DNA of 21,163 bases from Alphaproteobacteria bacterium (GCA_022826345.1 JAJDVB010000206.1:1-21163), one strand, 5' to 3'; counted from the stretch's first letter, positions 8,039 through 15,896 are shown. The notes: generated from the letters alone by a model not told the origin. Program-made: numbers and translations.

Positions 8039-9631
8039 CTACTCGGTCATTTCCATGAGGCGGAAGCTGAAGCCGAATCCGTCGAGGCCGAAGGCCATGG
8101 CCGGATCGCTCAGCGCCGGCACCCTGACCCGGTTGGACGCCGCGAAGACCGACTGCGAATCGTGCGCGTAGATGGTGGGCGCGATCGCGATCAGCCTGTC
8201 GTTGAGCGCCGAGTAAGCCGCCTCCCGGTCTGCTGGCGTTGCCCCGGTGCGCCCGGCGTCCAGCAGGCGGTCCACCTCGGGGTCATTGAGGTGCTCGGGC
8301 GACTGCCAGGTCCCGGCTGCGCTGGAGTGGTACATGCCGTAGAGCAGCGTATCGGTATCGCCGGTCACCGCGGTGACGTACACCTGCGAGACGTTCGGCG
8401 TGGTCTCGGAGTTCGAGACCTGCTCTGCGAACAGAGCCCACGGGATCCTGCGGATTTCGGAGTTGATGCCGATCTCCGCGAAGTTCGCCTGCATGAGCAG
8501 CGCGAAACGCTCCTCCAGCGGCACCTCGCCGATCCAGGTGAGCTCCAGCGTGAACTCGTCCGGCGAGTACTTGCAGTCGGCCAGATGCTGCCGCGCCGCA
8601 TCGAGGTCGCGCGTCTGCGCCTTCTCGCGCGGGTTGGCGCCCAGCATCGCGGCCGGGATCGCGCCGGTCGACAGTGTCCCCTGCGAGACCTCGTCGGTGA
8701 CCGCGATGATCTTGACCCCGCCTTCGTAGTCGAAGGCCTTGGCCAGCGCGAGACGGCAGTTCACGTCGTCAAGCGGCGGCCTGGTCGTGTTCAGCTTCAT
8801 GTAGAAGCCGGTCACGCCGCCTTCGGTGAGGAGTTGCGCGCCCTCACCGGCAAGCGCCCCCAGAACCTCCGGCGGCACCCACTGCGAGGAGATGTCGTGC
8901 TCGCCCTGGGCGATCAGCGTGCGCACCGTGGCCGCCTCGAGCCCGTAGCGAAGCCGCGCCGTATCCGGCGCCGCGTCGGCGATGGGCAGGAAGTAATCGG
9001 CGTTCTTCTCCATCACCGTCTCTTCCTGCGGGTTGTGCGAGACCACGCGATAGGCGCCCGTTCCGCCCCCGTTCTGCGAGAGGAAGGCCTGGCCCCAGTC
9101 GCCCATCTCGCCTTCGCCCTCGCCCAGATTGGCCATGACGAGCTGCTTGTCGACGATGGGGAGCCGCACCAGCGACGAGACGAAGGGCGCGTAGGGCTCG
9201 GAGAGGGTGAAGCGCACGGTGTGCGAGTCCACCGCCTCGGCGCCTTCCACGCTCACGAACAGGTAGGAGAGCCCCTGGCCGATGGTTTTCATGCGGTCGA
9301 GCGAGAAGACCACGTCGTCGGCGGTCAGCGGATTGCCGCTCTGGAACTTGACGTCATCGCGGAGCGTGAAGGTGAAGCTCGTCCCCTCGCCGGACCAGCT
9401 CGCGGCCAGATGCGGATCGTGGCCGGGCGCGCCCTGCTGCGGGATCACGAGGGTGTCATAGACGTTGAACATCAGGATGGAGTCGGCGTAGTCCGTCGCC
9501 TTGGCCGGGTCGAGCTCGCCGACCGCGACCTCGTCGAGGCGCAGCACGCCGCCGGCCTTGACGATCTGGGGAATCGCCCCGAGCGCCGCCACCAGCGAGG
9601 CTGCCGACAGCAGTTTCAGTAGTGTTTTCAT
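8039..9631 (-). CDS. Extracellular substrate-binding protein, family 5 (peptide type)
   Basis: A 530-residue secreted binding protein. The start is MKTLLKLLSAASLVAALGA at 9631, because AGGGAGA lies about 7 bp upstream and a clear Sec signal peptide follows, with likely cleavage after VKA near residue 26. The upstream in-phase frame lacks these features. Family 5 traits are the N-terminal LDPAKATDYAD segment, the DPHLAASW motif, FTFTLRDDVKFQSGNPLTADDVVFSLDRM (given here as FTLRDDVKFQSGNPL and ADDVVFSLDRM) and the YAPFVSSL region. No lipobox is seen, so it is a soluble periplasmic protein. It would deliver peptides or related amides to the DppBCDF-like importer. The ligand is unknown; the hyu neighbours suggest a hydantoin, lactam or modified amino acid rather than ordinary dipeptides. 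Confidence 0.93.
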   Translation of the reverse strand: MKTLLKLLSAASLVAALGAIPQIVKAGGVLRLDEVAVGELDPAKATDYADSILMFNVYDTLVIPQQGAPGHDPHLAASWSGEGTSFTFTLRDDVKFQSGNPLTADDVVFSLDRMKTIGQGLSYLFVSVEGAEAVDSHTVRFTLSEPYAPFVSSLVRLPIVDKQLVMANLGEGEGEMGDWGQAFLSQNGGGTGAYRVVSHNPQEETVMEKNADYFLPIADAAPDTARLRYGLEAATVRTLIAQGEHDISSQWVPPEVLGALAGEGAQLLTEGGVTGFYMKLNTTRPPLDDVNCRLALAKAFDYEGGVKIIAVTDEVSQGTLSTGAIPAAMLGANPREKAQTRDLDAARQHLADCKYSPDEFTLELTWIGEVPLEERFALLMQANFAEIGINSEIRRIPWALFAEQVSNSETTPNVSQVYVTAVTGDTDTLLYGMYHSSAAGTWQSPEHLNDPEVDRLLDAGRTGATPADREAAYSALNDRLIAIAPTIYAHDSQSVFAASNRVRVPALSDPAMAFGLDGFGFSFRLMEMTE

Positions 9632-9650
9632 GTCATGGTTCTCCCTAGTC

Positions 9651-10271
9651 TCACTCTTCGATTTCGGCCGTCTGCGGCCGCTTGCTGTGGTCGCCAAAAA
9701 TGTCCGAAGTGCACACATGCAGGATCACGGCCGGCACCGTGCCGTGGTTCCAACTCGAATGCCGCCGCGTCGACTTGAAATGAATGGAGGAGCCGGCCTC
9801 GAGCACAGTGCTCTCGTCCTCGGTCTCGACCGTGATCGCCCCTTCCAGGATGTAGAACAGCTCCTCGCCCTCGTGCCGTATCCACTCAGAGCGATGCCCC
9901 GGCGGCTTGTGGATGATGACGCAGTTGAGAACGCTGCCGGGGAAGGACGCCGAAATCCGCTCGTAGCGGAGCGCGTGCTTCTCGATGGTGAAGCTCGGCC
10001 GCTCGCCATGCAGCGTAAACGGCGCATCGGGGCGCGGCGGGGCGAGAAACTCGGTGACGTGCGTGCCCAGCACACCCGAGATGGCGGCAAGCGACGACAG
10101 CGAGGGCGCGTTTAGTCCTCGTTCAATCTGGGAGATGAAGCCGACCGAGAGCCCGGCGCCGTCGGCCACCTGCTTGAGCGTCAGTCCGAGCTGCTGGCGG
10201 CGGTCGCGCAGCCGCTTGCCCAAGGGGGCATCCGTCTCCGCCGGATGTGCCTTCGCCGAACCCTTGGCCAT
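9651..10271 (-). CDS. XRE family transcriptional regulator with C-terminal cupin domain
   Basis: A 206-residue regulator. Residues about 18-75 form an XRE helix-turn-helix (LGLTLKQVADGAGLSVGFIS, then QIERGLNAPSLSSL). Residues about 100-190 form a small cupin with the motif HEGEELFYILEG (133-144), which usually binds a small ligand or metal. This HTH-cupin layout is known from regulators of amino acid, polyamine and hydantoin-type catabolic genes. It is the first gene of the leftward operon, only 19 bp before the binding-protein start, so it is probably co-transcribed with it and controls its own operon. The ligand is likely the transported compound or its product; this is inference. Start at 10271 gives the full HTH. 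Confidence 0.9.
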   Translation of the reverse strand: MAKGSAKAHPAETDAPLGKRLRDRRQQLGLTLKQVADGAGLSVGFISQIERGLNAPSLSSLAAISGVLGTHVTEFLAPPRPDAPFTLHGERPSFTIEKHALRYERISASFPGSVLNCVIIHKPPGHRSEWIRHEGEELFYILEGAITVETEDESTVLEAGSSIHFKSTRRHSSWNHGTVPAVILHVCTSDIFGDHSKRPQTAEIEE

Positions 10272-10471
10272 GCCCCGAGGCGCCCCCTGATTTCACTCTG
10301 TGTAAAATCCTGACGCATCGGGCGGCGGCAAGTCAACCGCTCTGTGGAGGCAGCGCCAGCCTATAACCATTCCCTACCGCCCCCATAGAAAAAACTGTTT
10401 GGTTGCGCCGGGCAGACGTGACCACGTGATTCAGTAGCGCATCCTCCTTGGACGCGCCGTCTGGATCGGAA
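10272..10471. promoter_or_regulatory. Divergent intergenic region between operon regulator and autotransporter
   Basis: About 200 bp without a gene. On the minus strand TTGACT (10336-10331) resembles a -35 element for the transport/hyu operon, but no convincing -10 lies at the right distance. An imperfect palindrome of ACGTG-AC-CACGT type lies at 10416-10427 and could be a regulator site. The region is AT-richer around 10386-10400. Promoters of both flanking genes must lie here, but their exact elements cannot be fixed by eye. Confidence 0.35.
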
Positions 10472-12868
10472 ATGAAGATGGGAACTGCGGTAAGAGACGC
10501 CGGCCAAGCGGGAATCGCGGCGATCGCGCTTCTCGCCGTCGCGTTGCTGCTGCTTCCGGAAGATGCCGCGGCCAGCCAATGCAGACGCGAGAAGAGGGTG
10601 GACGTCGGGGACGCCGAATGCCTGAGCGCCTCGTGGAAGAACCCGGGACCATTCAAGAAGAGTACGTACCGGGTCCAGAACACGTGTCCGCTCTATGGCC
10701 AGGTGGCCGCCAAGGTCGACCTCGCAGGGTCGAGGGACCGGACGGTGTACCTCAACAACGGACGAGCAAGACGCGGCTGGGCCTGGCGCCACATCAGATC
10801 GATCTCCTGCTGCTCCGACACGGGCATCTGCAACCGGTCGGACGCGGTCACCGACGAGGGGTGCCTGGCGCGGTTCAAGCGGGTGAGCACGGCGCCTCTG
10901 AGCTGCAGGGACATATCCGCTTCCGCCAACCTTTCCGGCGGGAAGCTCAGCTGCAACGTCTCCGCCTTTTGCACTTTCTCAGCTCAACCTTCGACTCGTT
11001 ACCAATTGTCCACAATTACCGTTCCATTCATCGCTCTGGGCAACGTGCACAATTGCCGCGGCACCCTGAGTGCCGGGCCTTGCGACGACGATCTCCCCGA
11101 TACGGCCAGAGTGTGGGTGTTCGACGCGGATGGCCACGAACTCGGGCGCCAGTCCCTGGACTTCAGGGTGTTCCTGAGCCGGATATTGCGGCAGACGGTG
11201 AGAATCGACTACGCCACCTCGGACGGCACGGCGGCAGCCGGGTTGGACTACGGGGCGACCTCGGGCACGCTGACCTTCAGGCCGGGAGAGACGACAAAGA
11301 CGATCTCCGTGCCGGTGTTCGACGACAGCCATGACGAGGACACGGAGAGGCTGACGCTGACGCTGTCCAACCCGCGCCCGGCGTCGCGGGTCCGACTGGA
11401 TGACGCGACCGCAGAGGGAGTGATCGGTAACGCCGACCCCATGCCGAGAGCGTGGATCGGACGCTTCGGACGCACGGTGGCGGAACAGGTGCTGGATGCG
11501 GTGGACGAGCGGATGCAAGCCAAGCCGACGCCCGGCGTCGAGGCCCGCCTCGCCGGGCAAAGGATCGCCGCCGAGACGGCGTTCCAGGGCTTCGAAGACA
11601 GCCCCCAATCGCTGGTGCGTGAACAGACGGCGCCGGGCCAGGATTCGCTGGCGGGCACGTCGTTCTCGCTGACCGGGGAAGCGCAGGGCGACGGTCTCGT
11701 CTCGATCTGGGGTCGGGGCGCGGTGACGCACCTCGCGGGCCGGGCCGCTGCCGGCGCGGAGGCGGGGGGCAATGTGGCAGTCGACGGCAAGACGGCGAGC
11801 GGCCTGCTTGGCGCGGACTGGACACGTGGGCCTTGGACGACCGGGCTGATCGTCTCGCGCAGCCAAGGCGACGGCGGATATCGCGGCGCAGGCGTTGGCG
11901 CCATGGCCTCGACACTGACGGGGGTCTGGCCCTGGACGCGCTATGCGTTGGGCGAGCGGCTCTCCCTGTGGGGCGTGGCGGGCTACGGCGACGGCAGCCT
12001 GACGCTGGAACCCCGCGCGGAGGACGGCACGCCGGCCGGAGCGATCCGGACCGACCTGGCTCTCTGGATGGCGGCGGTCGGGCTGCGCGGCGTGGCGCTC
12101 GACGGCGGCGATGACGGCCTCACCCTTGCGGTGAAGACCGATGCCATGACCGTGCACACCGCATCGGGCGCGGTATCCGGGGCAAGCGGCAACCTGGCGG
12201 CCGCCGAGGCCGAGGTCACGCGGCTCAGGCTCGGGCTGGAAGCATCGCGGCCCTTCCCGCTCGGCGATGGGTCGGTGCTGACGCCGCGCATGGAGATCGG
12301 GCTGCGCCACGACGGCGGCGACGCGGAGACCGGCTTCGGCGCGGATTTAGGCGCGGGGATCGCGTGGCAAGACTCCGAGCGTGGGCTGCGCGCGGAGCTG
12401 CGCGGACGCGGTCTGCTGGTTCACGAGGCAAAGGGCTTCCGGGAGCGCGGGCTTTCGGGTTCCTTCGCCTGGGACCCGGTGCCGGGCGAACGGGGGCCGC
12501 GGCTAAGCCTGACCCATTCCTTGGGCGTCCCGGCGCACGGCGGCACCGACGCGCTGCTCGAGCGCACGACGCTCGCCGGGCTGGCCGCGAACGACAACGG
12601 CCATGGACTGCAACAGCGGCGCCTGGAGGCGCGCTTCGGCTACGGCTTCTCCGTCCTCGACGGCCGCTTCACCGCGACGCCGGAGATCGTCCTTGGTCTC
12701 TCCAACGCCGGGCGGGATTACAGCCTGGGCTGGCGGCTGGTGCACCGAGGTATGCTGGACGATCGCTCGCTGGAACTCGCCTTGGAGGCGCAGCGACGTG
12801 AGCCGGTTGGCAATCGCCACACTCCGCCGGAGCATGCCATCGGCTTCCGCGTGACAGCGCGGTTCTAG
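10472..12868 (+). CDS. Autotransporter-type outer membrane protein with Cys-rich head and Calx-beta domain
   Basis: A protein of about 798 residues. The start is placed at ATG 10472 (MKMGTAVRD), giving a signal peptide with a hydrophobic core at 15-28 and cleavage near residue 35. An in-phase TTG at 10448 would add eight residues. Residues 37 to about 195 hold twelve cysteines, including an SCCSDTGIC cluster, which suggests disulphide bonding. A Calx-beta domain follows at about 210-315 (DYATSDGTAAAGLDY, SGTLTFRPGETTKTISVPV, DEDTERLTLTLSNP). After the linker PMPRAWIGRFGRTVAEQVLD comes a barrel-forming C-terminal domain of about 400 residues, ending in phenylalanine (FRVTARF) as outer membrane proteins do. 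It is monocistronic and convergent with dps. It likely displays the head on the cell surface, perhaps for adhesion or calcium binding. The head fold is not recognised. Confidence 0.85.
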   Translation: MKMGTAVRDAGQAGIAAIALLAVALLLLPEDAAASQCRREKRVDVGDAECLSASWKNPGPFKKSTYRVQNTCPLYGQVAAKVDLAGSRDRTVYLNNGRARRGWAWRHIRSISCCSDTGICNRSDAVTDEGCLARFKRVSTAPLSCRDISASANLSGGKLSCNVSAFCTFSAQPSTRYQLSTITVPFIALGNVHNCRGTLSAGPCDDDLPDTARVWVFDADGHELGRQSLDFRVFLSRILRQTVRIDYATSDGTAAAGLDYGATSGTLTFRPGETTKTISVPVFDDSHDEDTERLTLTLSNPRPASRVRLDDATAEGVIGNADPMPRAWIGRFGRTVAEQVLDAVDERMQAKPTPGVEARLAGQRIAAETAFQGFEDSPQSLVREQTAPGQDSLAGTSFSLTGEAQGDGLVSIWGRGAVTHLAGRAAAGAEAGGNVAVDGKTASGLLGADWTRGPWTTGLIVSRSQGDGGYRGAGVGAMASTLTGVWPWTRYALGERLSLWGVAGYGDGSLTLEPRAEDGTPAGAIRTDLALWMAAVGLRGVALDGGDDGLTLAVKTDAMTVHTASGAVSGASGNLAAAEAEVTRLRLGLEASRPFPLGDGSVLTPRMEIGLRHDGGDAETGFGADLGAGIAWQDSERGLRAELRGRGLLVHEAKGFRERGLSGSFAWDPVPGERGPRLSLTHSLGVPAHGGTDALLERTTLAGLAANDNGHGLQQRRLEARFGYGFSVLDGRFTATPEIVLGLSNAGRDYSLGWRLVHRGMLDDRSLELALEAQRREPVGNRHTPPEHAIGFRVTARF

Positions 12869-12889
12869 GCAGCTTCCGCCTGATATCAC

Positions 12890-12913
12890 GCTCCGCTGCG
12901 AGCGCCCCGGAGC
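12890..12913. terminator. Possible bidirectional terminator between convergent genes
   Basis: In the 53-bp gap between the autotransporter stop and the dps stop, GCTCCG (12890-12895) can pair with CGGAGC (12908-12913) around a 12-nt loop. The stem is short and has no T-run on either side, so the call rests mostly on its position between convergent genes. Confidence 0.25.
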
Positions 12914-12921
12914 AACGCAGT

Positions 12922-13416
12922 CTAGTTCGCCGACTGGGCGTGGGCCTCGACCAGCCAGAGGTTCTTGTCGATATCGCGCGAAACCTCGACGAAGAGGTCC
13001 TCGGTGTCGGCATCGCCCGCCTCGCCGGCTTCGGCGATGGCCGCGCGGATGCCCTTGCCGAAGGTCGCGAGTGCGGTGCTCACAGCCTCCACGTGGTCGG
13101 AACCCGCCGTGATCTCCAGCGGATAGGCGGGAAGCCCTGAGTCCGCCGCGGCCACGGCCGCGGTTCCCCGCGCGGTGCCGCCCAGCACCGTGATGCGCTC
13201 GGCCAGGTTGTCGACATGGCCCTGAACCGCCACGTGGATCGCGTCGAAGAGCTCGTGCAGCGCGATGAAGGAGGGGCCCTTCACGTTCCAGTGCGCCTGC
13301 TTCATCTGGGTAGCCAGGTCCACCGCGTCGGCGAGGCGCGCGTTGAGCAGCGCGACCATCGCGGCGCGCGTGTTGTCGGCAATGTCGATCTTCGTGGGGT
13401 GCAGTGTCTGGGACAT
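12922..13416 (-). CDS. dps: Dps family DNA-protection/ferritin-like protein
   Basis: A 164-residue Dps protein. The ferroxidase residues are all present with the same spacing as in E. coli Dps: His42 (AHWNVKG), His54, Asp58 (HELFDAI), Asp69 and Glu73 (HVDNLAERI). Dps forms a cytoplasmic dodecamer that oxidises and stores iron with hydrogen peroxide and protects DNA in stress or starvation. The N-terminal tail is short with one lysine (MSQTLHPTKID), so DNA binding may be weak; iron detoxification is the safer role. The ATG at 13416 has an AAGGA ribosome binding site about 9 bp upstream. It is a single gene. Its promoter must lie in 13417-13600, but no clear OxyR or Fur box was recognised. Confidence 0.95.
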   Translation of the reverse strand: MSQTLHPTKIDIADNTRAAMVALLNARLADAVDLATQMKQAHWNVKGPSFIALHELFDAIHVAVQGHVDNLAERITVLGGTARGTAAVAAADSGLPAYPLEITAGSDHVEAVSTALATFGKGIRAAIAEAGEAGDADTEDLFVEVSRDIDKNLWLVEAHAQSAN

Positions 13417-13770
13417 GACGACGTTCCTTTTCTGACCGGGCTCAGGTGGCTGCCCCTCGCTGGGCCGATCCTTGTTGACTCTGGGGCGGCGCGGCCCGCT
13501 CTCACGCGGAATACGGGCACTGCGCCGCCACCCGTGATGTGGTTACGACGCGTCTAAAGTGCAACGCCGGACGGGCTGACTCTCAAGCATAGCACTCATG
13601 CGCGGGGCGCCCTCCGGAGCGTTTCCGTTTCACATGGAACCGCTCTGGCGATTTGTCGCTCACGGCAGCCGGCCTGCGGCCGGCGCCTCCGCGCGGGCGC
13701 CGCATTCGCGGCGGGCCGCGGTCGCGGCCTGTCGCGCGCCCATCAGAGACGGACGCCCTCCGGGAGCCCC
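13417..13770. other. 354-bp intergenic region between dps and the phage early operon
   Basis: No gene is seen. The left part carries the dps ribosome binding site and presumably its promoter. A perfect 7-bp-stem hairpin, GCCGGCC-TGC-GGCCGGC, lies at 13668-13684, followed by a second GGCGCC inverted pair up to about 13702. Read leftwards from the mor-like gene these could end the phage early transcript, although no U-run follows. The region also marks the junction between chromosomal and phage-derived DNA and one proposed inversion breakpoint. Confidence 0.5.
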
Positions 13771-14118
13771 CTACGACACGCCCCTGATGTAGCGCCGGGC
13801 CGCGCTGGGGGAGAGGGAGAGGCGCGCCGCGATCTCGACGGCGGTCGCGCCGGCGGCGGCGAGGTGCACGGCGCAGGCGCGGCGCGCCCGCGGCAGGTAG
13901 ACGCTGGAGCCGCCGAGATAGTCCGAGACCCGCAGCGCCGTCCCCTCGGCCTCCAGCAGGCGGGCGAGGGGGTGGTCGGGATGGCGGGCGAGATGGCGCG
14001 GCTTCGGGATGTGAATCTCGCGCCCGCCCCAGGCCAGCGCCATCGCGATCGCGGTCGGTCGTCCCGCGACGTCCGCAATCTCCTCCAGCACGCCGGGGAG
14101 AGGGGAGGAGTCAGTCAT
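13771..14118 (-). CDS. Mor-family (Mu middle/late) transcription activator-like protein
   Basis: A 115-residue protein resembling the Mor/C activator family of phage Mu. It has a central IHIPKPRHLARHPDHPL segment (36-51), a YLGGSSVYLPR strand turn (67-77) and a C-terminal helix-turn-helix with VEIAARLSLSPSAARRYI (94-111). In Mu, Mor binds the middle promoter and turns on the path to late genes. The ATG at 14118 overlaps the gemA-like stop by 8 bp; an in-phase ATG at 14136 is a less likely start. It is the last gene of the leftward early operon, yet the phage late genes do not follow it: they lie 4.6 kb away on the other strand. Family call is by motif recall, without a search. Confidence 0.75.
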   Translation of the reverse strand: MTDSSPLPGVLEEIADVAGRPTAIAMALAWGGREIHIPKPRHLARHPDHPLARLLEAEGTALRVSDYLGGSSVYLPRARRACAVHLAAAGATAVEIAARLSLSPSAARRYIRGVS

Positions 14119-14905
14119 GGCGCTCGCTCGCCGCACGGATGCGCTTGCCGAGATGGCGGATCAGGGCATCGGTCTGGGCATCGCTGAGCGCGAGGTGCGA
14201 CTCCGCGCGGCCAAGGCCTGCGTAGTGGGCGGCGTAGGCGCCGAGCGCCGCCTCGCTCCCGATCCGCACCCGGCCCCGGCGGTGGAGCAGGCGCCATTGC
14301 GCCTCCAGCACGCGCGCCCGCGGGCGGCGCCGCTCGCGCACCCGCCCGTCCTGCCCGAGCGACAGGTGCGGCCGCCAATCCACGCCGGCGGCTCGCGCGA
14401 GCCAGGCCTTGAGTGCCTGGATGGGGCGGTCGAGGCCGGCCGGTGCGGTCCCGGCGTCCCCGTCGAGGTGCGCGAGGCGACGGAGCCAGGCGCCGAGTGC
14501 GTCGTCCGAGCGGTCGTGGATCAGGCCCAGGTTATATGCGCTGTGCCAAAGCGCCCGCAGCTTGCGCGTCGCCGGCCCGCCGGGGAGGGTAGCGCGCTTC
14601 GCTTTCCTTTCTTCCGGTTGGCCCGGTGCGCTTGAAGTTGCTGCCCTCCACCGCCCCCTGTCCCCCTCCCCCCCAGGCGGAGGGGGGACGTAGACGGCAC
14701 CGGTCTTTTCCCCCTCTCCTCCCCTCGGGGAGGAGAGGGCTGGGGTGAGGAGGGGGTCATTCGATCCACCACCACCATCATCCGCGGGCGCGCATGGCTG
14801 CACGACCGTTTCGTTCCACAGCCGCTCGGCGCGGGCGCGGGCGCCCGGCACAGCCGCCGGCCGCACCTCCTCCCGCCGCGTGCTACGCAGGCGTCCGCTC
14901 CTCAT
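14111..14905 (-). CDS. GemA-like (Mu gp16) regulatory protein with in-frame repeat insertion
   Basis: A 264-residue frame. Residues 114-177 (RKLRALWHSAYNLGLIHD, then SDDALGAWLRR, then IQALKAWLARAAGVDW) match the core of GemA/DUF1018 proteins of Mu-like phages, which alter host gene expression and DNA topology during early infection. The start at 14905 overlaps the gam-like stop as ATGA. Residues about 50-87 are encoded by a palindromic repeat (LTPALSSPRGGEGE and YVPPPPGGEGDRG) that has been read through without breaking the frame. The N-terminal 49 residues are Arg-rich and not recognised. The protein is longer than usual because of this N-terminal part, so a shorter functional product starting downstream is possible. 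Confidence 0.72.
   Translation of the reverse strand: MRSGRLRSTRREEVRPAAVPGARARAERLWNETVVQPCAPADDGGGGSNDPLLTPALSSPRGGEGEKTGAVYVPPPPGGEGDRGRWRAATSSAPGQPEERKAKRATLPGGPATRKLRALWHSAYNLGLIHDRSDDALGAWLRRLAHLDGDAGTAPAGLDRPIQALKAWLARAAGVDWRPHLSLGQDGRVRERRRPRARVLEAQWRLLHRRGRVRIGSEAALGAYAAHYAGLGRAESHLALSDAQTDALIRHLGKRIRAASERHD
14648..14757 (+). repeat. Palindromic repeat, copy A
   Basis: About 110 bp rich in C/T and G/A runs, containing two hairpins: one around the AGGCGG centre (CCCCCTCC to GGAGGGGG) and one around CTCCCCTCGGGGAG. The same element occurs inverted at 15509-15616, with the same order of hairpins and a shared middle (ACGTAG.CGGCACC). It lies inside the gemA-like gene, in frame. It resembles the short intergenic palindromic elements common in alphaproteobacterial chromosomes. 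Confidence 0.85.
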
Positions 14906-15447
14906 GCCGCCTCCGCCGGTGCGTGGTCGTCCAGCAAGGCGGCGACGACACGGTCGAGGTCGCCTTGCGCGGCGACAATGGTTACTTCATCGGACGCCTT
15001 CGTGATGGTGATGCCGAGCTGCGCGAGCTCGCCCGCCGGGAGCTTGCGGAGCGCGCTGCGGTCGAGCGTCTCCTTGACGCGGATCAGCGCCTCGGCTTGG
15101 TCTGGAAAGCGCGCCCGCAGGCGCCGGATCGTCTGCGCCTCATCGGTCAGCGAAATGGTGCCCGGCTGCTTTCGGAGCCCGAACCTGATGCCATCTACCG
15201 CGATGGTGCGCGGGCTGACGAAGAGGTCGGGCCGGGCCAGGATCGCGGTGCGGAGCGCGTCTTCGGATGCCGACTGCTCGGCAATGCGGCTTCGCAGCGC
15301 ACGAAGCCGGCCGCCGAGGGCCTTGCGCTGCAGCGCCTTGATCTCCTCCGCCAGCGCCTCCGTCGTCGCGCGTGCGGCGGCGAAGGTCCGGGCGAGGGTG
15401 ACGATCTCCTCCATAGATACCGGCGGCGGCACGGTCGATGCGGTCAT
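14902..15447 (-). CDS. Gam-like (Mu host-nuclease inhibitor) protein
   Basis: A 181-residue protein starting MTASTVPPPVSMEEIV at 15447, where the ATG overlaps the upstream regulator stop as ATGA. Residues 12-65 form a long charged helix or coiled coil. Then come a beta-rich segment (VDGIRFGLRKQPGTISL, 84-100), a helix (EAQTIRRLRARFPDQAEALI), and the end segment LAQLGITITKASDEVTIV. This order of long helix, strand pair, helix and closing GI.I strand resembles Mu Gam, a Ku-like dimer that binds duplex ends and shields phage DNA from RecBCD. Gene position between the control region and gemA fits. Sequence identity to Mu Gam cannot be judged here, so the call is moderate. The gene is bracketed by the inverted repeat copies. 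Confidence 0.6.
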   Translation of the reverse strand: MTASTVPPPVSMEEIVTLARTFAAARATTEALAEEIKALQRKALGGRLRALRSRIAEQSASEDALRTAILARPDLFVSPRTIAVDGIRFGLRKQPGTISLTDEAQTIRRLRARFPDQAEALIRVKETLDRSALRKLPAGELAQLGITITKASDEVTIVAAQGDLDRVVAALLDDHAPAEAA

Positions 15448-15896
15448 CGGGATCTCCCGTTCATGTTTCTTGCTTCTCTCTTCAGCGATCGCTGCACGTC
15501 GCATGCCGCCCCCTCCTCACCCCGACCCTCTCCTCCCCGAGGGGGAGGAGAGGGAGAATTGATGGTGCCGCCTACGTTCCCCCTCCGCCTTGGGGGAGGG
15601 GGACAGGGGGAGGTGGGCAAGCTCGCTGGGGCACGTTCGCGGTAATCTTGGCTGTCGTCCTCCGCGGGCGCGGGGCGGGGAATGCCTGCGGGCCAGGCGC
15701 GGTCGGCGGGCCAGCTCTGCGAGGCGCGGCGAAGGATGGTCTCGGCACGGCGCGCGGTGATGCTCGCGCCGGCGGTGACGCGATCGACCGTGTCGCCACT
15801 GCCGGTCAAGAGGCGCGAAGCATAGGAGACGGAGAGGCTGCGGGCGTCCGCAAAGGCGTGGATGAGGGTAACGAGCAGCTGGTCACTGTGCACCAT
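15444..15896 (-). CDS. Small early regulator (Ner/Cro position) with repeat-encoded C-terminal tail
   Basis: A 150-residue frame starting at ATG 15896 (MVHSDQLLVTLIHAF). Residues about 5-60 look like a compact helical DNA-binding domain (SLSVSYASRLLTGSGDTVDR, then RRAETILRRASQSWP). Residues 62-76 (WPADRAWPAGIPRPA) form a Pro/Trp-rich segment typical of a protein end. Residues about 92-131 are encoded by palindromic repeat copy B, and the frame then stays open to overlap the gam-like ATG as ATGA. It sits opposite the repressor in the place of Ner in Mu, so it probably down-regulates early or repressor transcription. The exact family is not recognised. MuA and MuB would normally follow it; they are absent. 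Confidence 0.6.
   Translation of the reverse strand: MVHSDQLLVTLIHAFADARSLSVSYASRLLTGSGDTVDRVTAGASITARRAETILRRASQSWPADRAWPAGIPRPAPAEDDSQDYRERAPASLPTSPCPPPPRRRGNVGGTINSPSPPPRGGEGRGEEGAACDVQRSLKREARNMNGRSR
15509..15616 (-). repeat. Palindromic repeat, copy B (inverted relative to copy A)
   Basis: About 108 bp. Its reverse complement aligns with 14648-14757 over the whole length with few changes: same CCCCCTGTCCCCCTCC start, same ACGTAG.CGGCACC middle and same GGGGTGAGGAGGGGG end. Both internal hairpins are kept. It lies within the small regulator gene, in frame, at the point where Mu-like phages carry the transposase genes. Together with copy A it forms an inverted pair about 0.75 kb apart around the gam-like gene. 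Confidence 0.85.

Noticed and set aside
10979..12310. 443-codon minus-strand frame antisense to the autotransporter
   Set aside because: Runs opposite a protein with clear signal peptide, Calx-beta and barrel domains; its own translation is Arg/His-rich and patternless.
13626..13641. 16-bp sequence CGTTTCACATGGAACC resembling a parS centromere site
   Set aside because: It differs from the parS consensus at about four of sixteen positions, including the outer bases, and no parA/parB is nearby. Such near-matches are frequent in alphaproteobacterial intergenic DNA.
14648..15616. Repeat pair considered as CRISPR or as insertion sequence ends
   Set aside because: Only two copies, inverted, without spacers and with no transposase between them; the enclosed gene is gam-like.
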